Of a stretch of 64,000 bases of DNA, positions 1 through 9,465 are shown in pieces. Below the pieces are notes generated by a model, which ran no database searches, was not told the origin of the DNA, and saw only the letters and a program-made list of their open reading frames with translations. The translations under genes and the position numbers were made by a program. Every line of letters starts with the position of its first letter. Within the stretch, counting starts at the first letter, position 1. The stretch is from contig NZ_CP091881.1 of assembly GCF_022163125.1 (NCBI RefSeq), positions 7,862,501 to 7,926,500 on the forward strand, read 5' to 3'. Origin of the DNA: Paenibacillus sp. HWE-109. Lineage in GTDB: Bacteria; Bacillota; Bacilli; Paenibacillales; NBRC-103111.

Positions 1-4
1 GGTC

Positions 5-1507
5 ATGAGTGAGTTCCTAGTTCGTATGGAAGGAATTGAGAAGCATTTTCCGGGCGTGCACGCTCTCCATCAATGTCGCCTGGAGTTAGCTGCTGGTGAA
101 GTGCATGCGCTTGTCGGCGAGAATGGCGCTGGGAAATCTACGTTGATGAAGATTGCAACGGGTGTCTATCAGAAAGATGAAGGCCGTATCTTGTTCAAAG
201 GCAAGGAAGTGAACTTGCCCAATACGCGAGCAGCACAGCAGTTGGGCATTTCGATGATTCATCAAGAACTCAATTTGATGCCGGATTTGACGATTGCCCA
301 GAATATATTTATCGGCCGAGAGCCGAGAAAGGGCATGAAGCTGTTCGTTGATGATCGGAAGCTGAATGAGCAGGCGCAACGGCTCCTAAGTGAGATGAAT
401 CTCCAACTGGATCCCCGAACCAGAGTGTCCGAGCTGACCGTGGCGAAGCAGCAAATGGTGGAGATTGCCAAAGCCTTATCCTTCCAATCGGAAGTGCTTA
501 TTATGGATGAACCGACGGCTGCGCTGACGAATGCGGAGATCGAAGAACTGTTTCGCATCATCGGGCAGCTGAAAGAGCGCGGTGTGGGCATTGTCTATAT
601 TTCACATCGGATGGAAGAGCTCAAGCGAATCACGGATCGGATCACGGTGATGCGCGATGGCTGCTATATCGATACGGTGCGGACCCAAGATACCTCCATT
701 GATCAAATTATCAAGATGATGGTAGGACGCGAACTGTTCGTCTCCTCCGAGCAGCAAGAGATCGAAGCATCGAAGATTAAGGTGCTCGAAGTCAAGCATC
801 TAAACCGCGGCTCCACGGTCAAAGATGTCAGCTTTCATCTGGCGAAAGGCGAAATTCTTGGCTTCGCGGGCTTGATGGGAGCGGGCAGAACGGAAGTGGC
901 CAGAGCGATATTCGGAGCCGATCCGATTGACTCCGGCGAGCTTCTCATCCACGGGCACAGCGTGCAGATCAAAGCCCCGCATGATGCCGTGAAGCACGGG
1001 ATAGGCTATTTATCCGAGGACCGCAAGCGATTTGGGCTGATGGTTGATATGGATGTAAAGACGAACATTGCAATTGCTTCTTACCGCAAGGTAAAGCGCA
1101 TGTTGGGGTGGATGAACGACGTTAAAATGGATCATTCTGCTTCACACTTCGTGGAAGCGCTTCAAATTAAGACGCCAAGCATTCATCAACAAGTGAAATT
1201 TCTGTCAGGCGGCAATCAGCAGAAGGTGGTTATTGGCAAATGGCTGCTGCGCGATTGCGATATTCTGATTTTCGACGAGCCCACGCGAGGCATTGATGTT
1301 GGGGCGAAGACAGAGATTTATAAGCTGCTGGATGAACTGGCCGCACAGGGGAAATCGATCATTATGATTTCATCCGAGCTGCCGGAAATATTACGAATGA
1401 GTCATCGCATCATGGTGATGTGTGAAGGGCGGATCACGGGCGAATTGAATCGGCTAGACGCTACACAGGAAGCCATTATGACCTACGCAACGATGCGGAT
1501 TAGTTAG
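5..1507 (+). CDS. Sugar ABC importer, ATP-binding subunit (RbsA/XylG/MglA type)
   Basis: Cytoplasmic ATPase that powers a monosaccharide importer of the ribose/xylose/galactose family. The 500-residue length and two fused nucleotide-binding domains fit RbsA. Domain 1 has Walker A GENGAGKST at residues 38-46, a Q-loop near HQEL (87-90) and Walker B with MDEPTAALT. Domain 2 has the degenerate P-loop GLMGAGRTE usual in this family, the signature LSGGNQQ and FDEPTRGID. The start lies four bases into the window, so its promoter and any upstream operon gene are outside. The permease follows after 35 bp and the receptor after that, forming one operon. The sugar cannot be read from the sequence. Confidence 0.95.
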   Translation: MSEFLVRMEGIEKHFPGVHALHQCRLELAAGEVHALVGENGAGKSTLMKIATGVYQKDEGRILFKGKEVNLPNTRAAQQLGISMIHQELNLMPDLTIAQNIFIGREPRKGMKLFVDDRKLNEQAQRLLSEMNLQLDPRTRVSELTVAKQQMVEIAKALSFQSEVLIMDEPTAALTNAEIEELFRIIGQLKERGVGIVYISHRMEELKRITDRITVMRDGCYIDTVRTQDTSIDQIIKMMVGRELFVSSEQQEIEASKIKVLEVKHLNRGSTVKDVSFHLAKGEILGFAGLMGAGRTEVARAIFGADPIDSGELLIHGHSVQIKAPHDAVKHGIGYLSEDRKRFGLMVDMDVKTNIAIASYRKVKRMLGWMNDVKMDHSASHFVEALQIKTPSIHQQVKFLSGGNQQKVVIGKWLLRDCDILIFDEPTRGIDVGAKTEIYKLLDELAAQGKSIIMISSELPEILRMSHRIMVMCEGRITGELNRLDATQEAIMTYATMRIS

Positions 1508-1542
1508 TCGAAACAGTTCAGGAGGAATCTAGGAGGAATCTT

Positions 1543-2544
1543 ATGTCAACATGGCTGGAAAGTAAAAAAATAGTCCCAACCATACGCAGCCAAACAGGAG
1601 CTGCCCAGAAACTGCTCGCTTTCGCAAGTTTAATTATCTTAATGATCATTTTCTCAGCCGCTTCAAGCAATTTCTTTCAGTTCGACAACCTTGTCGCGAT
1701 CATGCTCTCAACAGCTGTAATCGGCGTGCTGGCACTGGGCTCCACCTTCGTCATCATTACTTCCGGTATCGATCTGGCAGTCGGAACCGTGATGACCTTC
1801 TCGTCCGTCATGGCCGGTGTGATCATTACGACGTGGCACATGCCCATGCCGCTGGGCATCATCGGCGGCATTCTCACCGGCGCTGTCTGCGGCCTGATCA
1901 GTGGCCTGCTCGTCGCCAAAATGAAAATCCCGCCATTTATCGCTACGCTGGCGATGATGATGGTGACCAAAGGCTTGTCCTTGGTTATTTCGGGAACGAA
2001 ACCGATTTATTTTAACGATACGCCTGTCTTTTCGCAGATTTCGATGGGTTCTGTCATCAGCAAAGTGATACCCGGTCTCGAAATTCCGAATGCCATTCTA
2101 GTTTTCTTCGGAGCTGCCATTATTGCGAGCATCCTGTTATCCAAAACGATTATCGGACGTTATAACTTCGCTTTAGGCAGCAATGAGGAATCCACAAGGC
2201 TTTCCGGCGTGAATGTGGATTACTGGAAGATCGTGATCTACTCGCTGACCGGCTTATTCAGCGGTCTCGCCGGCATCATGATGGCTTCCCGGCTGAACTC
2301 CGCTCAGCCAGCCCTTGGCTCTGGCTATGAGTTGGAAGCGATCGCCGCCGTCGTCATTGGCGGCACATCCCTAAGCGGCGGCAAGGGTTCCATTCTCGGA
2401 ACCGTCATCGGAGCGCTCATCATGAGCGTGCTGACCAACGGGCTGCGCATCTTGTCTGTGAAGCAAGAATGGCAAACCGTTATCGTAGGCATCGTCGTTG
2501 TTCTGGCGGTGTACGCAGATATGATGCGGCGCCGCAAGAAATAA
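1543..2544 (+). CDS. Sugar ABC importer, permease subunit (RbsC type)
   Basis: Membrane channel subunit of the importer encoded by the gene before it. The 333-residue protein is almost wholly hydrophobic with about ten membrane segments after a 25-residue cytoplasmic lead. It carries conserved features of the BPD_transp_2 (RbsC/XylH) family, including GIDLAVGT near residue 72 and a GGTSLSGGKGS stretch in the last third. A strong ribosome-binding site (GGAGGAATC) lies 8-10 bases before the ATG. It probably acts as a homodimer with the double ATPase and the lipoprotein receptor at 2609. Confidence 0.95.
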   Translation: MSTWLESKKIVPTIRSQTGAAQKLLAFASLIILMIIFSAASSNFFQFDNLVAIMLSTAVIGVLALGSTFVIITSGIDLAVGTVMTFSSVMAGVIITTWHMPMPLGIIGGILTGAVCGLISGLLVAKMKIPPFIATLAMMMVTKGLSLVISGTKPIYFNDTPVFSQISMGSVISKVIPGLEIPNAILVFFGAAIIASILLSKTIIGRYNFALGSNEESTRLSGVNVDYWKIVIYSLTGLFSGLAGIMMASRLNSAQPALGSGYELEAIAAVVIGGTSLSGGKGSILGTVIGALIMSVLTNGLRILSVKQEWQTVIVGIVVVLAVYADMMRRRKK

Positions 2545-2608
2545 GCTGGTATCTGCTCCGAGATGGAGTCACATACACACCAAAATGAAACGTTAGGGGA
2601 GATCGAAC

Positions 2609-3646
2609 TTGCAAAGACAAAAGGGCAACAAGAAATTTGCGGTAGTTTCATCCTTATTGGTAGTCACGGCCATGATGTTAGGGGCTTGCGGTGCCAAAAC
2701 AACAGAGACCAAAACAGTGGGGGCAACCGCCGCTCCGGCAGCATCCACAGCAGCTCCTGCGGCAGCAAAGACAGATAAAATCTATATCCCTGTCATTTCC
2801 AAAGGCTTTCAGCACCAATTTTGGCAGGCGGTCAAACAGGGCGCCGAGAAAGCAGCGAAAGAATTCAACGTCGAAATAACGTTTGAAGGTCCTGAAACAG
2901 AAAGCCAAGTGGATAAGCAAATTGAAATGCTGCAGGCTGCGCTTGGCAAAAAGCCAGCAGCGATCGCTTTCGCAGCGCTCGATAGCAAAGCCGCTACGCC
3001 GCTGCTGGAGAAGGCGAAAGCCGGCAAAATTCCCGTCATCGGCTTCGACTCCGGTGTCGACAGCGATATTCCGGTGACGACGGCCGCCACCGATAACAAA
3101 GCGGCTGCTGCGCTTGCGGCGGATAAGATGGCTGCGCTCATCGGCAACGAAGGCGAAGTCGCGTTGGTCGTACACGATCAAACCAGCCGTACGGGGATTG
3201 ATCGCCGGGATGGTTTCACGAATCGGATCAAAGAGAAATATCCGAAAATCAAAATCGTTGATACGCAATATGGCGGTGGCGATCAGCTGAAATCAACCGA
3301 TTTGGCCAAGGCTATCGTGCAAGCACACCCTAATATCAAAGGCTTCTTCGGCGCTAATGAAGGTTCAGCTATCGGTGTCATCAACGCAGTGTCAGAGCTG
3401 AAGAAAGAAGGCAAAATCATTATCATCGGCTACGATTCCGGCAAGCAGCAGATGGATGCGATCCGCAGCGGGAAAATGGCCGGTGCCATTACGCAGGATC
3501 CGATCGGCATCGGGTATTGGTCAGTCAAGGCGGCGGTACAAACAATTAAAGGGGAAACCGTACCCAAATCCATCGATACTGGCTTCCATTGGTACGACAA
3601 AACGAATATCGATGCCGCTGATATTAAGCCGCTGCTGTACGAATAA
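2609..3646 (+). CDS. Sugar-binding lipoprotein of the ABC importer (RbsB-like)
   Basis: Extracellular receptor that hands a sugar to the permease. The start is a TTG chosen because AGGGGA sits 8 bases upstream and the next residues form a lipoprotein signal: a basic lead, a hydrophobic run and the lipobox LGAC with Cys27. An Ala/Thr-rich linker follows, then a periplasmic-binding-protein type-1 fold (Peripla_BP_4) with typical stretches such as QAALGKKPAAIAF and PVIGFDSGVDSD. The 345-residue length is normal. It closes the transporter operon and is followed directly by a hairpin terminator. Its similarity to the second binding protein at 7170 suggests both see related ligands. Confidence 0.93.
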   Translation: MQRQKGNKKFAVVSSLLVVTAMMLGACGAKTTETKTVGATAAPAASTAAPAAAKTDKIYIPVISKGFQHQFWQAVKQGAEKAAKEFNVEITFEGPETESQVDKQIEMLQAALGKKPAAIAFAALDSKAATPLLEKAKAGKIPVIGFDSGVDSDIPVTTAATDNKAAAALAADKMAALIGNEGEVALVVHDQTSRTGIDRRDGFTNRIKEKYPKIKIVDTQYGGGDQLKSTDLAKAIVQAHPNIKGFFGANEGSAIGVINAVSELKKEGKIIIIGYDSGKQQMDAIRSGKMAGAITQDPIGIGYWSVKAAVQTIKGETVPKSIDTGFHWYDKTNIDAADIKPLLYE

Positions 3647-3652
3647 AATGAA

Positions 3653-3686
3653 AGAGGCTGCGCTCCCAAAGGGCAGCCTCTATTGT
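3653..3686 (+). terminator. Rho-independent terminator after the sugar transporter operon
   Basis: Perfect inverted repeat AGAGGCTGC / GCAGCCTCT with an 11-base loop, followed by a short T-containing tail. It begins 6 bases after the stop codon of the binding protein and separates the transporter operon from the regulatory operon. Confidence 0.8.
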
Positions 3687-3712
3687 CATGTCATGGAATG
3701 GCTGTGTACAAT
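3683..3712 (+). promoter_or_regulatory. Candidate sigma-A promoter of the two-component operon
   Basis: TTGTCA and TACAAT are separated by 18 bases, with a TG just upstream of the -10. It lies 38 bases before the response-regulator ATG and right after the transporter terminator, so the sensing genes can be transcribed separately from the transporter. Confidence 0.55.
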
Positions 3713-3750
3713 GAACTTAGCGCTTGATATCGATCAGAGGTGAATCCCGC

Positions 3751-5367
3751 ATGTACAAAATCATCCTAATTGACGATGAAGATGAAGTAAGAGAAGGCAT
3801 CAAGCGAAAGACCGATTGGGCCGCCTGCGGCTTTCAATTGATCGGAGATTTCGATAACGGCAGAGATGCGTACGAAGCGGTGGAGCGGTTGCAGCCGGAT
3901 GCCGTTATCACGGATATTTGCATGCCATTCATGGACGGATTGCAGCTTACCTCACTCATTTCGGCGAATTACAGAGATATTAAGGTGGTCATTGTAACCG
4001 GTTATGAGGACTTCGAGTATGCGAAGCAAGCGATTAAATTAAAAGTAAAAGATTATCTGTTAAAACCGATCAACGCCACGGAATTCACCGAATTTCTGCG
4101 TAAATTAAGGGGGGAATTGGATGAGGAGCAACTGCAGCGAGAGGATGTTAGCTTTCTCCGCCGGCAGTTTCACGAGAGCATGCCCTTGCTCAAAGAGCGC
4201 TTTCTTGAGCGCTTGGTTACTTCATGTATCCTGGAGGCTGAAATCGAGCGTAAATTCCAGATGTTTGGCCTCTCGCTGAGCGGGCCTGGCTATATGGTGC
4301 TTGCGCTCGATATCGATGAGTTTCATCGCAAGGCTTACAATGACCAAGCTGCCGAAGAAGAATTGCTGCGCTTTGCGGCCTACAACATTTTGCATGAAAT
4401 TGCCGAAAAAGAGCAGGGTGGCATCGTATTCCGCACGCGGGATGATAAGCTGATTGCCCTGCTCTCCGGGGACATGCAGCAGATCGAGCTGACTTGCCAG
4501 ACACTTGCGGAGCACGTGAGGCACAGCATTGAGAAATATTTGAACATGACGGTTACGATGGGCCTCGGACGAACCTATGGACAGCTGCGAGACTTGCCTA
4601 AATCTTATCAAGAAGCCATTTCTGCGTTGGATTATCGTTTCCTGCTTGGGAAGAATCGAATTATTTCGATCGGTGATATGGAATTCGGGAGAAGTCTCGA
4701 TAATCTTAGCTACACGCATATGGAGAAGAGGTTGATCTCAGCGATCAAAACGGGGGATCAAGCCGTTGTCACGCAAACCGTATGTGAATGGATCAACGAA
4801 ATGAAGAGGGCTGGTTGTTTGATGGACCGCTGTTACGGCAAAATGAATAAACTGCTCGTCGCTTTAATGAATGTTTTGGAAGAAACGGGTTATGATGAAG
4901 CAAACGTGCTGGGGGATCATTCTTTTGCAGAGCTGTATGGGAAGAAGACCTTAGATGATATGCGGTTATGGCTGGAAGCGTTATGTTTGGAACTTGTGGA
5001 AGTACTCACGGAGAAACGGATCAAGGTTTCCCAAGCCCAGATGGAAGCAGCCGTAGCCTACATTCATGAGCATTATGCCGACGAACAATTGTCGCTTCAG
5101 CAGGTATGCAACCAAATCTATATGAGCATGAGCTACTTCAGCGCTTTATTCAAACCCCACACAGGTATGACATTCGTGGAGTATGTAACCCGTCATCGGC
5201 TGGAGAAAGCCAAGGAAATGCTGGTGGCCTCGCAACTGAAGACCTATGAATTAGCCGCTAAGGTGGGCTATAATGATCCGCAGTATTTTAGCGTGATTTT
5301 CAAAAGAAATACAGGCATGACCCCCAAAGAATTCAGAGCTGCGCACAAAGGCCCGTTGAGCCTATGA
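3751..5367 (+). CDS. AraC-type response regulator (YesN family)
   Basis: DNA-binding response regulator, partner of the kinase that overlaps its 3' end. The receiver domain fills residues 1-120 with acidic pair DDE near 8-10, phosphoacceptor Asp55 in ITDICMP and Lys in YLLKP. A long middle region follows, and two AraC helix-turn-helix motifs end the 538-residue protein (HEHYADEQLSLQQVC; VGYNDPQYFSVIFKR). I start at ATG 3751 because AGAGGTG lies 8 bases upstream and MYKIILIDDE is the usual beginning of this family. Genes of this type usually activate the sugar transporter next door, here the operon at 5-3646. Confidence 0.93.
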   Translation: MYKIILIDDEDEVREGIKRKTDWAACGFQLIGDFDNGRDAYEAVERLQPDAVITDICMPFMDGLQLTSLISANYRDIKVVIVTGYEDFEYAKQAIKLKVKDYLLKPINATEFTEFLRKLRGELDEEQLQREDVSFLRRQFHESMPLLKERFLERLVTSCILEAEIERKFQMFGLSLSGPGYMVLALDIDEFHRKAYNDQAAEEELLRFAAYNILHEIAEKEQGGIVFRTRDDKLIALLSGDMQQIELTCQTLAEHVRHSIEKYLNMTVTMGLGRTYGQLRDLPKSYQEAISALDYRFLLGKNRIISIGDMEFGRSLDNLSYTHMEKRLISAIKTGDQAVVTQTVCEWINEMKRAGCLMDRCYGKMNKLLVALMNVLEETGYDEANVLGDHSFAELYGKKTLDDMRLWLEALCLELVEVLTEKRIKVSQAQMEAAVAYIHEHYADEQLSLQQVCNQIYMSMSYFSALFKPHTGMTFVEYVTRHRLEKAKEMLVASQLKTYELAAKVGYNDPQYFSVIFKRNTGMTPKEFRAAHKGPLSL

Positions 5368-7160
5368 GAATCTGGAGCCGACCTATTCAGTTCAAAAGCA
5401 TTCATACGAAGATTGCCTTGGCGTTCTCCTGTTTAATTCTGTGCACAACCGTTATCTTAAGCTACAGCGCTTATCGCCTATCCACGGTGGCCGTTACGGA
5501 CACATCCTTGGCATATACCAAGCAATTGATCGATCAAGTAGATAAAAACATTCAAACCTATATCGGGAATATGGAAAGCATAGCAACCCTTTCACTGAGC
5601 AATAATGACCTGAAGCGTTACCTCGCCTTGAAAAATCCGGCTGATCCTGAAGGGTTACAACTCACGAATCAGATCAGCAATTACTTTCAATCCATTGTTG
5701 CTTCGCGAAATGATATCGCTTCCATTTTATTTGCTGGCTCTAATGGCGCCTTAGTCTCAGAGCGACCAGCAAGCGATTTTAAACCTTATTCCGAATTGAT
5801 TACGCAAGATTGGTATGCCAAAGCAAGTCGAAGCAGCGGTAAGGTGCTCATCTCCCCTTCTCATGTTCAGCACTTGTATAAGGATGAGTACAAATGGGTT
5901 GTTTCGATCAGCAAGCCAATGCCGAATCCATTACCTGGGACCGCTAGCGGCGTTCTGTTGGTAGACTTGAATTATAACGTCATCAATGATCTATGCAATC
6001 AAATCCAGCTCGGGCAGCGGGGCTACGTATTCATTCTAGATCAAGCCGGAGATCTTATTTTCCATCCCCAGCAGCAGCTCATTTATTCGGGGCTTAAATC
6101 CGAGGATATGCCGACACTTATGCAAGCCAAAGAGGGAACCTTTCCGTCGCCGGAGAAGGAGCAGAATAAAATCTATACCGTCAGCACATCTAGTTTTGGC
6201 TGGAAAATTGTTGGGGTTACGTATGCAGGGGATCTGATCGGCAATAAGAAAGACATGCAGCTGGCTTCGATGATGTGGGGCGGTATTGCGCTGATTATTG
6301 CGCTGGGGATTTCCATTCTGTTGTCTATCACGTTAACCAGACCTATCAAGGTGCTGGAAGCCCATATGAAGCAGGTGGAGAAAGGCAACTTCAATATTCG
6401 GGTCGATGTGGAAGGTGCGAACGAAATCAGCAAGCTGTCACGGACTTTTAATCTGATGATCGGTAAAATCAAAGAGCTGATGAGCCAAACTTTGGAGGAT
6501 CAGGAGGTGAAACGGATCAGTGAGCTGAAGGCGCTGCAAGCGCAGATTCAGCCTCATTTTCTATACAACACGCTGGATTCTATCATTTGGATGGCCGAAA
6601 TGGGCAAGGTGGATGAGGTGGTCACGATGACCTCGGCCTTGTCCAAGCTTCTTCGCTCAAGCATCAGCAAAGGGGAAGAACTGATTCCCATTGCCGTTGA
6701 ATTGCAGCATATCGAGAACTATTTGACCATTCAAAGTATCCGGTATCGCAATAAATTTACTTACGCGATTGAGGTGGACCCGGACATTCAGAACCGTCGT
6801 ATTTTGAAAATTATTTTGCAGCCACTGGTCGAAAATGCGATTTATCATGGGATAAAGCATTCGCCGGAACGTGGTCATATCCATATCACCGGAAGAAGGT
6901 TGGACGGGATGATCGAGCTCAAAGTGCTCGATAACGGCGTAGGGATGAGCGAAGAGCAGCTCAAGTCGTTAATGCTCAAGACACGGCAGGCAGAGTCAGG
7001 CAAAGGGTTTGGCTTGCACAACGTTAACCATCGGATTCAGCTTTATTTTGGCGATCATTATGGCTTGCAGTTTGAAAGTGAACGGGAAGAGGGCACGTCG
7101 GTCACTGTGCGGATTCCGGATATGCCTCCCCTGCCTAATGAAAACGATCGTGAGAATTGA
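5364..7160 (+). CDS. Membrane sensor histidine kinase (YesM/LytS-like)
   Basis: Sensor kinase with two membrane segments (about residues 16-36 and 301-324) framing a Cache-like extracellular domain, then HAMP, the His_kinase (PF06580) box QIQPHFLYN with phospho-His398, and an HATPase_c domain (LVENAIYHG; DNGVGMS). The 598-residue length is normal for YesM. Its ATG overlaps the response-regulator stop (ATGA), so the two are translationally coupled. It should phosphorylate that regulator. The binding protein just downstream probably presents the sugar to its extracellular domain. Confidence 0.93.
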   Translation: MRIWSRPIQFKSIHTKIALAFSCLILCTTVILSYSAYRLSTVAVTDTSLAYTKQLIDQVDKNIQTYIGNMESIATLSLSNNDLKRYLALKNPADPEGLQLTNQISNYFQSIVASRNDIASILFAGSNGALVSERPASDFKPYSELITQDWYAKASRSSGKVLISPSHVQHLYKDEYKWVVSISKPMPNPLPGTASGVLLVDLNYNVINDLCNQIQLGQRGYVFILDQAGDLIFHPQQQLIYSGLKSEDMPTLMQAKEGTFPSPEKEQNKIYTVSTSSFGWKIVGVTYAGDLIGNKKDMQLASMMWGGIALIIALGISILLSITLTRPIKVLEAHMKQVEKGNFNIRVDVEGANEISKLSRTFNLMIGKIKELMSQTLEDQEVKRISELKALQAQIQPHFLYNTLDSIIWMAEMGKVDEVVTMTSALSKLLRSSISKGEELIPIAVELQHIENYLTIQSIRYRNKFTYAIEVDPDIQNRRILKIILQPLVENAIYHGIKHSPERGHIHITGRRLDGMIELKVLDNGVGMSEEQLKSLMLKTRQAESGKGFGLHNVNHRIQLYFGDHYGLQFESEREEGTSVTVRIPDMPPLPNENDREN

Positions 7161-7169
7161 GGTGTCAGG

Positions 7170-8150
7170 TTGAAAATTAGGGTAGGCTCGGTAGCGATTG
7201 CTGTCATTATGATCCTCCTGATAACGGCTGGGTATGTTGTCTTATCACAAGGCCTGGAGGGGAAAGAACGGCCGATGATTCTCATTCCCAAGACCATCGA
7301 TCCCCATGTGGAATTCTGGCGTGTCTTGAATCAAGGAGTGAGCGCGGCAGCCAAAGAGTATAAGACGGAAGTGAAAGTCATCGGCACGAAATCGGAGTCT
7401 GATATTGAAGAGCAGATCAAATTGCTGGAAATGGCTATAACCGAGAAGCCGAAAGCGATCATCCTCGCAGCTACTGATTATAATCGCTTGGTCCCTACAG
7501 CGCAGAAAGTTATCGATGCAGGTATTACACTCATTACGGTGGATTCCGGGCTGGAAGGCGGTCTTTCGGCTAGCTTGATTGCCACCGACAACTACGCGGC
7601 AGGACGCAAAGCGGTGGAAACTATGAAAAACTATGTGCAGGGCCCCGCGACCTATGCGATCGTCAGCTTTGTCAAAACGTCCACGACGCAGATGGATCGG
7701 GAAAACGGCGTGCGGGATCATTTGACGCAGGACCCGTCTATACAGGTTTTAGACACATTATACAGCAATGGCTCGGAAGACAAAGCGTATGAGCAGACGA
7801 AAAAGCTGCTGTCCGAGCATGCGGATATTCGCGGCATTTTCGGATTGAACGAGGTTTCTACCATTGGCGCTGCAAGAGCACTCAAGGAACTTGATCCGGA
7901 ACAACGGATTAAATTAATTGGCTTCGATAGCTCGACGGATGAGGTGGCATTTCTGGAAGCGGGCATTTTGCAAGCAACTGTCGTGCAGAAACCTTTTAAC
8001 ATGGGATATTTAGCAGTGAGAACAGCACTCGAGGCTTATGAGGGAAAGAAAGTGAAGGTGAATATAGATACGGGATCAGAGGTGATCACCAAAGAGAATA
8101 TGTACACCAGCGAGAATCAAAAGCTGTTATTTCCCTTCGTTGAGAAGTAA
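7170..8150 (+). CDS. Membrane-anchored sugar-binding protein, likely sensory partner of the kinase
   Basis: A 326-residue type-1 periplasmic binding protein (Peripla_BP_4) starting at a TTG preceded by AGGTGTCAGG. A single N-terminal hydrophobic segment (about residues 7-26) lacks a lipobox Cys, so it is probably an uncleaved anchor rather than a lipoprotein signal. It follows the kinase by 9 bases. Related domain arrangements are known from XylFII-LytS systems in clostridia, where a second binding protein senses xylose and drives the kinase. That role here is inferred from position and missing lipobox. An ordinary second transport receptor is the alternative. Confidence 0.85.
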   Translation: MKIRVGSVAIAVIMILLITAGYVVLSQGLEGKERPMILIPKTIDPHVEFWRVLNQGVSAAAKEYKTEVKVIGTKSESDIEEQIKLLEMAITEKPKAIILAATDYNRLVPTAQKVIDAGITLITVDSGLEGGLSASLIATDNYAAGRKAVETMKNYVQGPATYAIVSFVKTSTTQMDRENGVRDHLTQDPSIQVLDTLYSNGSEDKAYEQTKKLLSEHADIRGIFGLNEVSTIGAARALKELDPEQRIKLIGFDSSTDEVAFLEAGILQATVVQKPFNMGYLAVRTALEAYEGKKVKVNIDTGSEVITKENMYTSENQKLLFPFVEK

Positions 8151-8179
8151 AATAATGGTTAAGAGAGGGGCTGGCGGCA

Positions 8180-9064
8180 ATGCCTGACGTGTTACAAATC
8201 GGACCGCTTCAACTGCAAGGCAAATTAGTGGCTGTATTGCTGGCGGCAATGCTGGGATTATGGATGATTGGAATCTTTAGCAGGAGGTCAGTGCGGCGAA
8301 CGCAAGATATGCAAGCCAAACCTATAAGCGACATTGCCTTTAATGCGGCTGTCATCATGCTGCTGACTTGGAAACTAGGCATTCTGCTGACGCAGCCTTC
8401 TATGTTATGGAAGAGTCCTTTGAAAATTCTTATGGTGTCCGGTTCGAGCATGGAGATCTTGCTTGGCTTGCTCTTCGCTTGTGTCTACACCTATATTCAA
8501 CTGCGCAAACATGCCATACGGCTTTATGTGTTTCTGGATATATTCACGCTGGGCCTGACGGCTTCCTTGTTTCTCGTCTGCACCTTACTGCCAGTCTACG
8601 GATTGCCAACAGATTTGCCGTGGGGCATAGGCCCCGAAGGCACGATATCTCGGTTCCACCCTTATCATGCTTATACGGCGTTTCTTCTGGTACCACTACT
8701 AATTTGGCAGCATGCGCGGGAATGGCGCAAACACTCGATTGGACAAGGCAATCTGCTTAAATATTCGCTGCTTTATGGGGGCGCGGCGGGGATGCTGGCC
8801 AGCTTGTTCGCGGCTGCTGAAGCAACCGTTGTCTACCTGAGCGTACCGCAGCTTGCGTACCTATTGATGATCATTCTTGGAATGCTTCTCCCAACTTTGG
8901 CACATAATACTGGCAGAAGGGAGCTGATGAATATGAGTCAAAATGATTCCAAAACCCAAGTTCAGCAAGAGCAGCAAAACAAAGAGCGCGAGAAAGCCGC
9001 GCCAGCGGGGAAAGAGGGCTTTGTTGATAAGAAACTGGACGGTCCCAACCGGCCATCGACATGA
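8180..9064 (+). CDS. Lgt-like membrane protein lacking Lgt catalytic motifs
   Basis: A 294-residue membrane protein with about seven hydrophobic segments and a hydrophilic Gln/Lys/Glu-rich tail from about residue 250. By eye it resembles prolipoprotein diacylglyceryl transferase: it opens with LQIGPLQLQGKLVA (Lgt: IGPL-IRWYGL) and has LPWGI followed by HPYHAY (Lgt: PW, then RHPSQLYE). The Lgt HGG motif and the GR-GNF-NGE signature are absent. I infer a non-catalytic or repurposed paralogue, and the function is unknown. Its stop overlaps the next gene's start (ATGA), so the two are coupled. Confidence 0.7.
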   Translation: MPDVLQIGPLQLQGKLVAVLLAAMLGLWMIGIFSRRSVRRTQDMQAKPISDIAFNAAVIMLLTWKLGILLTQPSMLWKSPLKILMVSGSSMEILLGLLFACVYTYIQLRKHAIRLYVFLDIFTLGLTASLFLVCTLLPVYGLPTDLPWGIGPEGTISRFHPYHAYTAFLLVPLLIWQHAREWRKHSIGQGNLLKYSLLYGGAAGMLASLFAAAEATVVYLSVPQLAYLLMIILGMLLPTLAHNTGRRELMNMSQNDSKTQVQQEQQNKEREKAAPAGKEGFVDKKLDGPNRPST

Positions 9065-9444
9065 GCAAGGACCAGAAGAAGGCTGCCTCCGCTCAGGAAC
9101 AGAGTGAGCTTGACCCGTTCGAAATTAATTTTCTCCCGCAATTTGAGCAAGGCCGCGGTCCTCATGAAGCTTTCGTGAACGAGCACGGCGTTGTCATCGG
9201 CGATCATGAATATGAATCCGACAATTCCCCGCTGGAGCAGTGGACGGCCCAGACCGATCCCGAGGTTATGGCGGGGGATGAGTGGGTTCATCCTTATAAG
9301 GATATCGGCTTCCAAACAGCTGAGAACCGCGACTATTTTGAAAAAGGGATCGCGCCGCAAGGCGGTATATTTACGCATCCCGATAAGGATGTTTCTTTCG
9401 ATCCAGGCGAGAGCACCACGAAGCAAAAGGAAGATGAGGCGTGA
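9061..9444 (+). CDS. Small acidic protein, DUF3905-like
   Basis: A 127-residue acidic soluble protein without signal or membrane segment. Aromatic and acidic motifs such as DPFEINFLP, PLEQWTAQTDPE and HPYKDIGF recall the DUF3905 family of spore-formers. I assign this from memory of the motifs, not from a search. It is translationally coupled to the Lgt-like membrane protein (ATGA overlap) and followed by a terminator. Function unknown; the coupling suggests it works with its membrane neighbour. Confidence 0.75.
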   Translation: MSKDQKKAASAQEQSELDPFEINFLPQFEQGRGPHEAFVNEHGVVIGDHEYESDNSPLEQWTAQTDPEVMAGDEWVHPYKDIGFQTAENRDYFEKGIAPQGGIFTHPDKDVSFDPGESTTKQKEDEA

Positions 9445-9465
9445 CCAATCAACCGAATTTACAAC

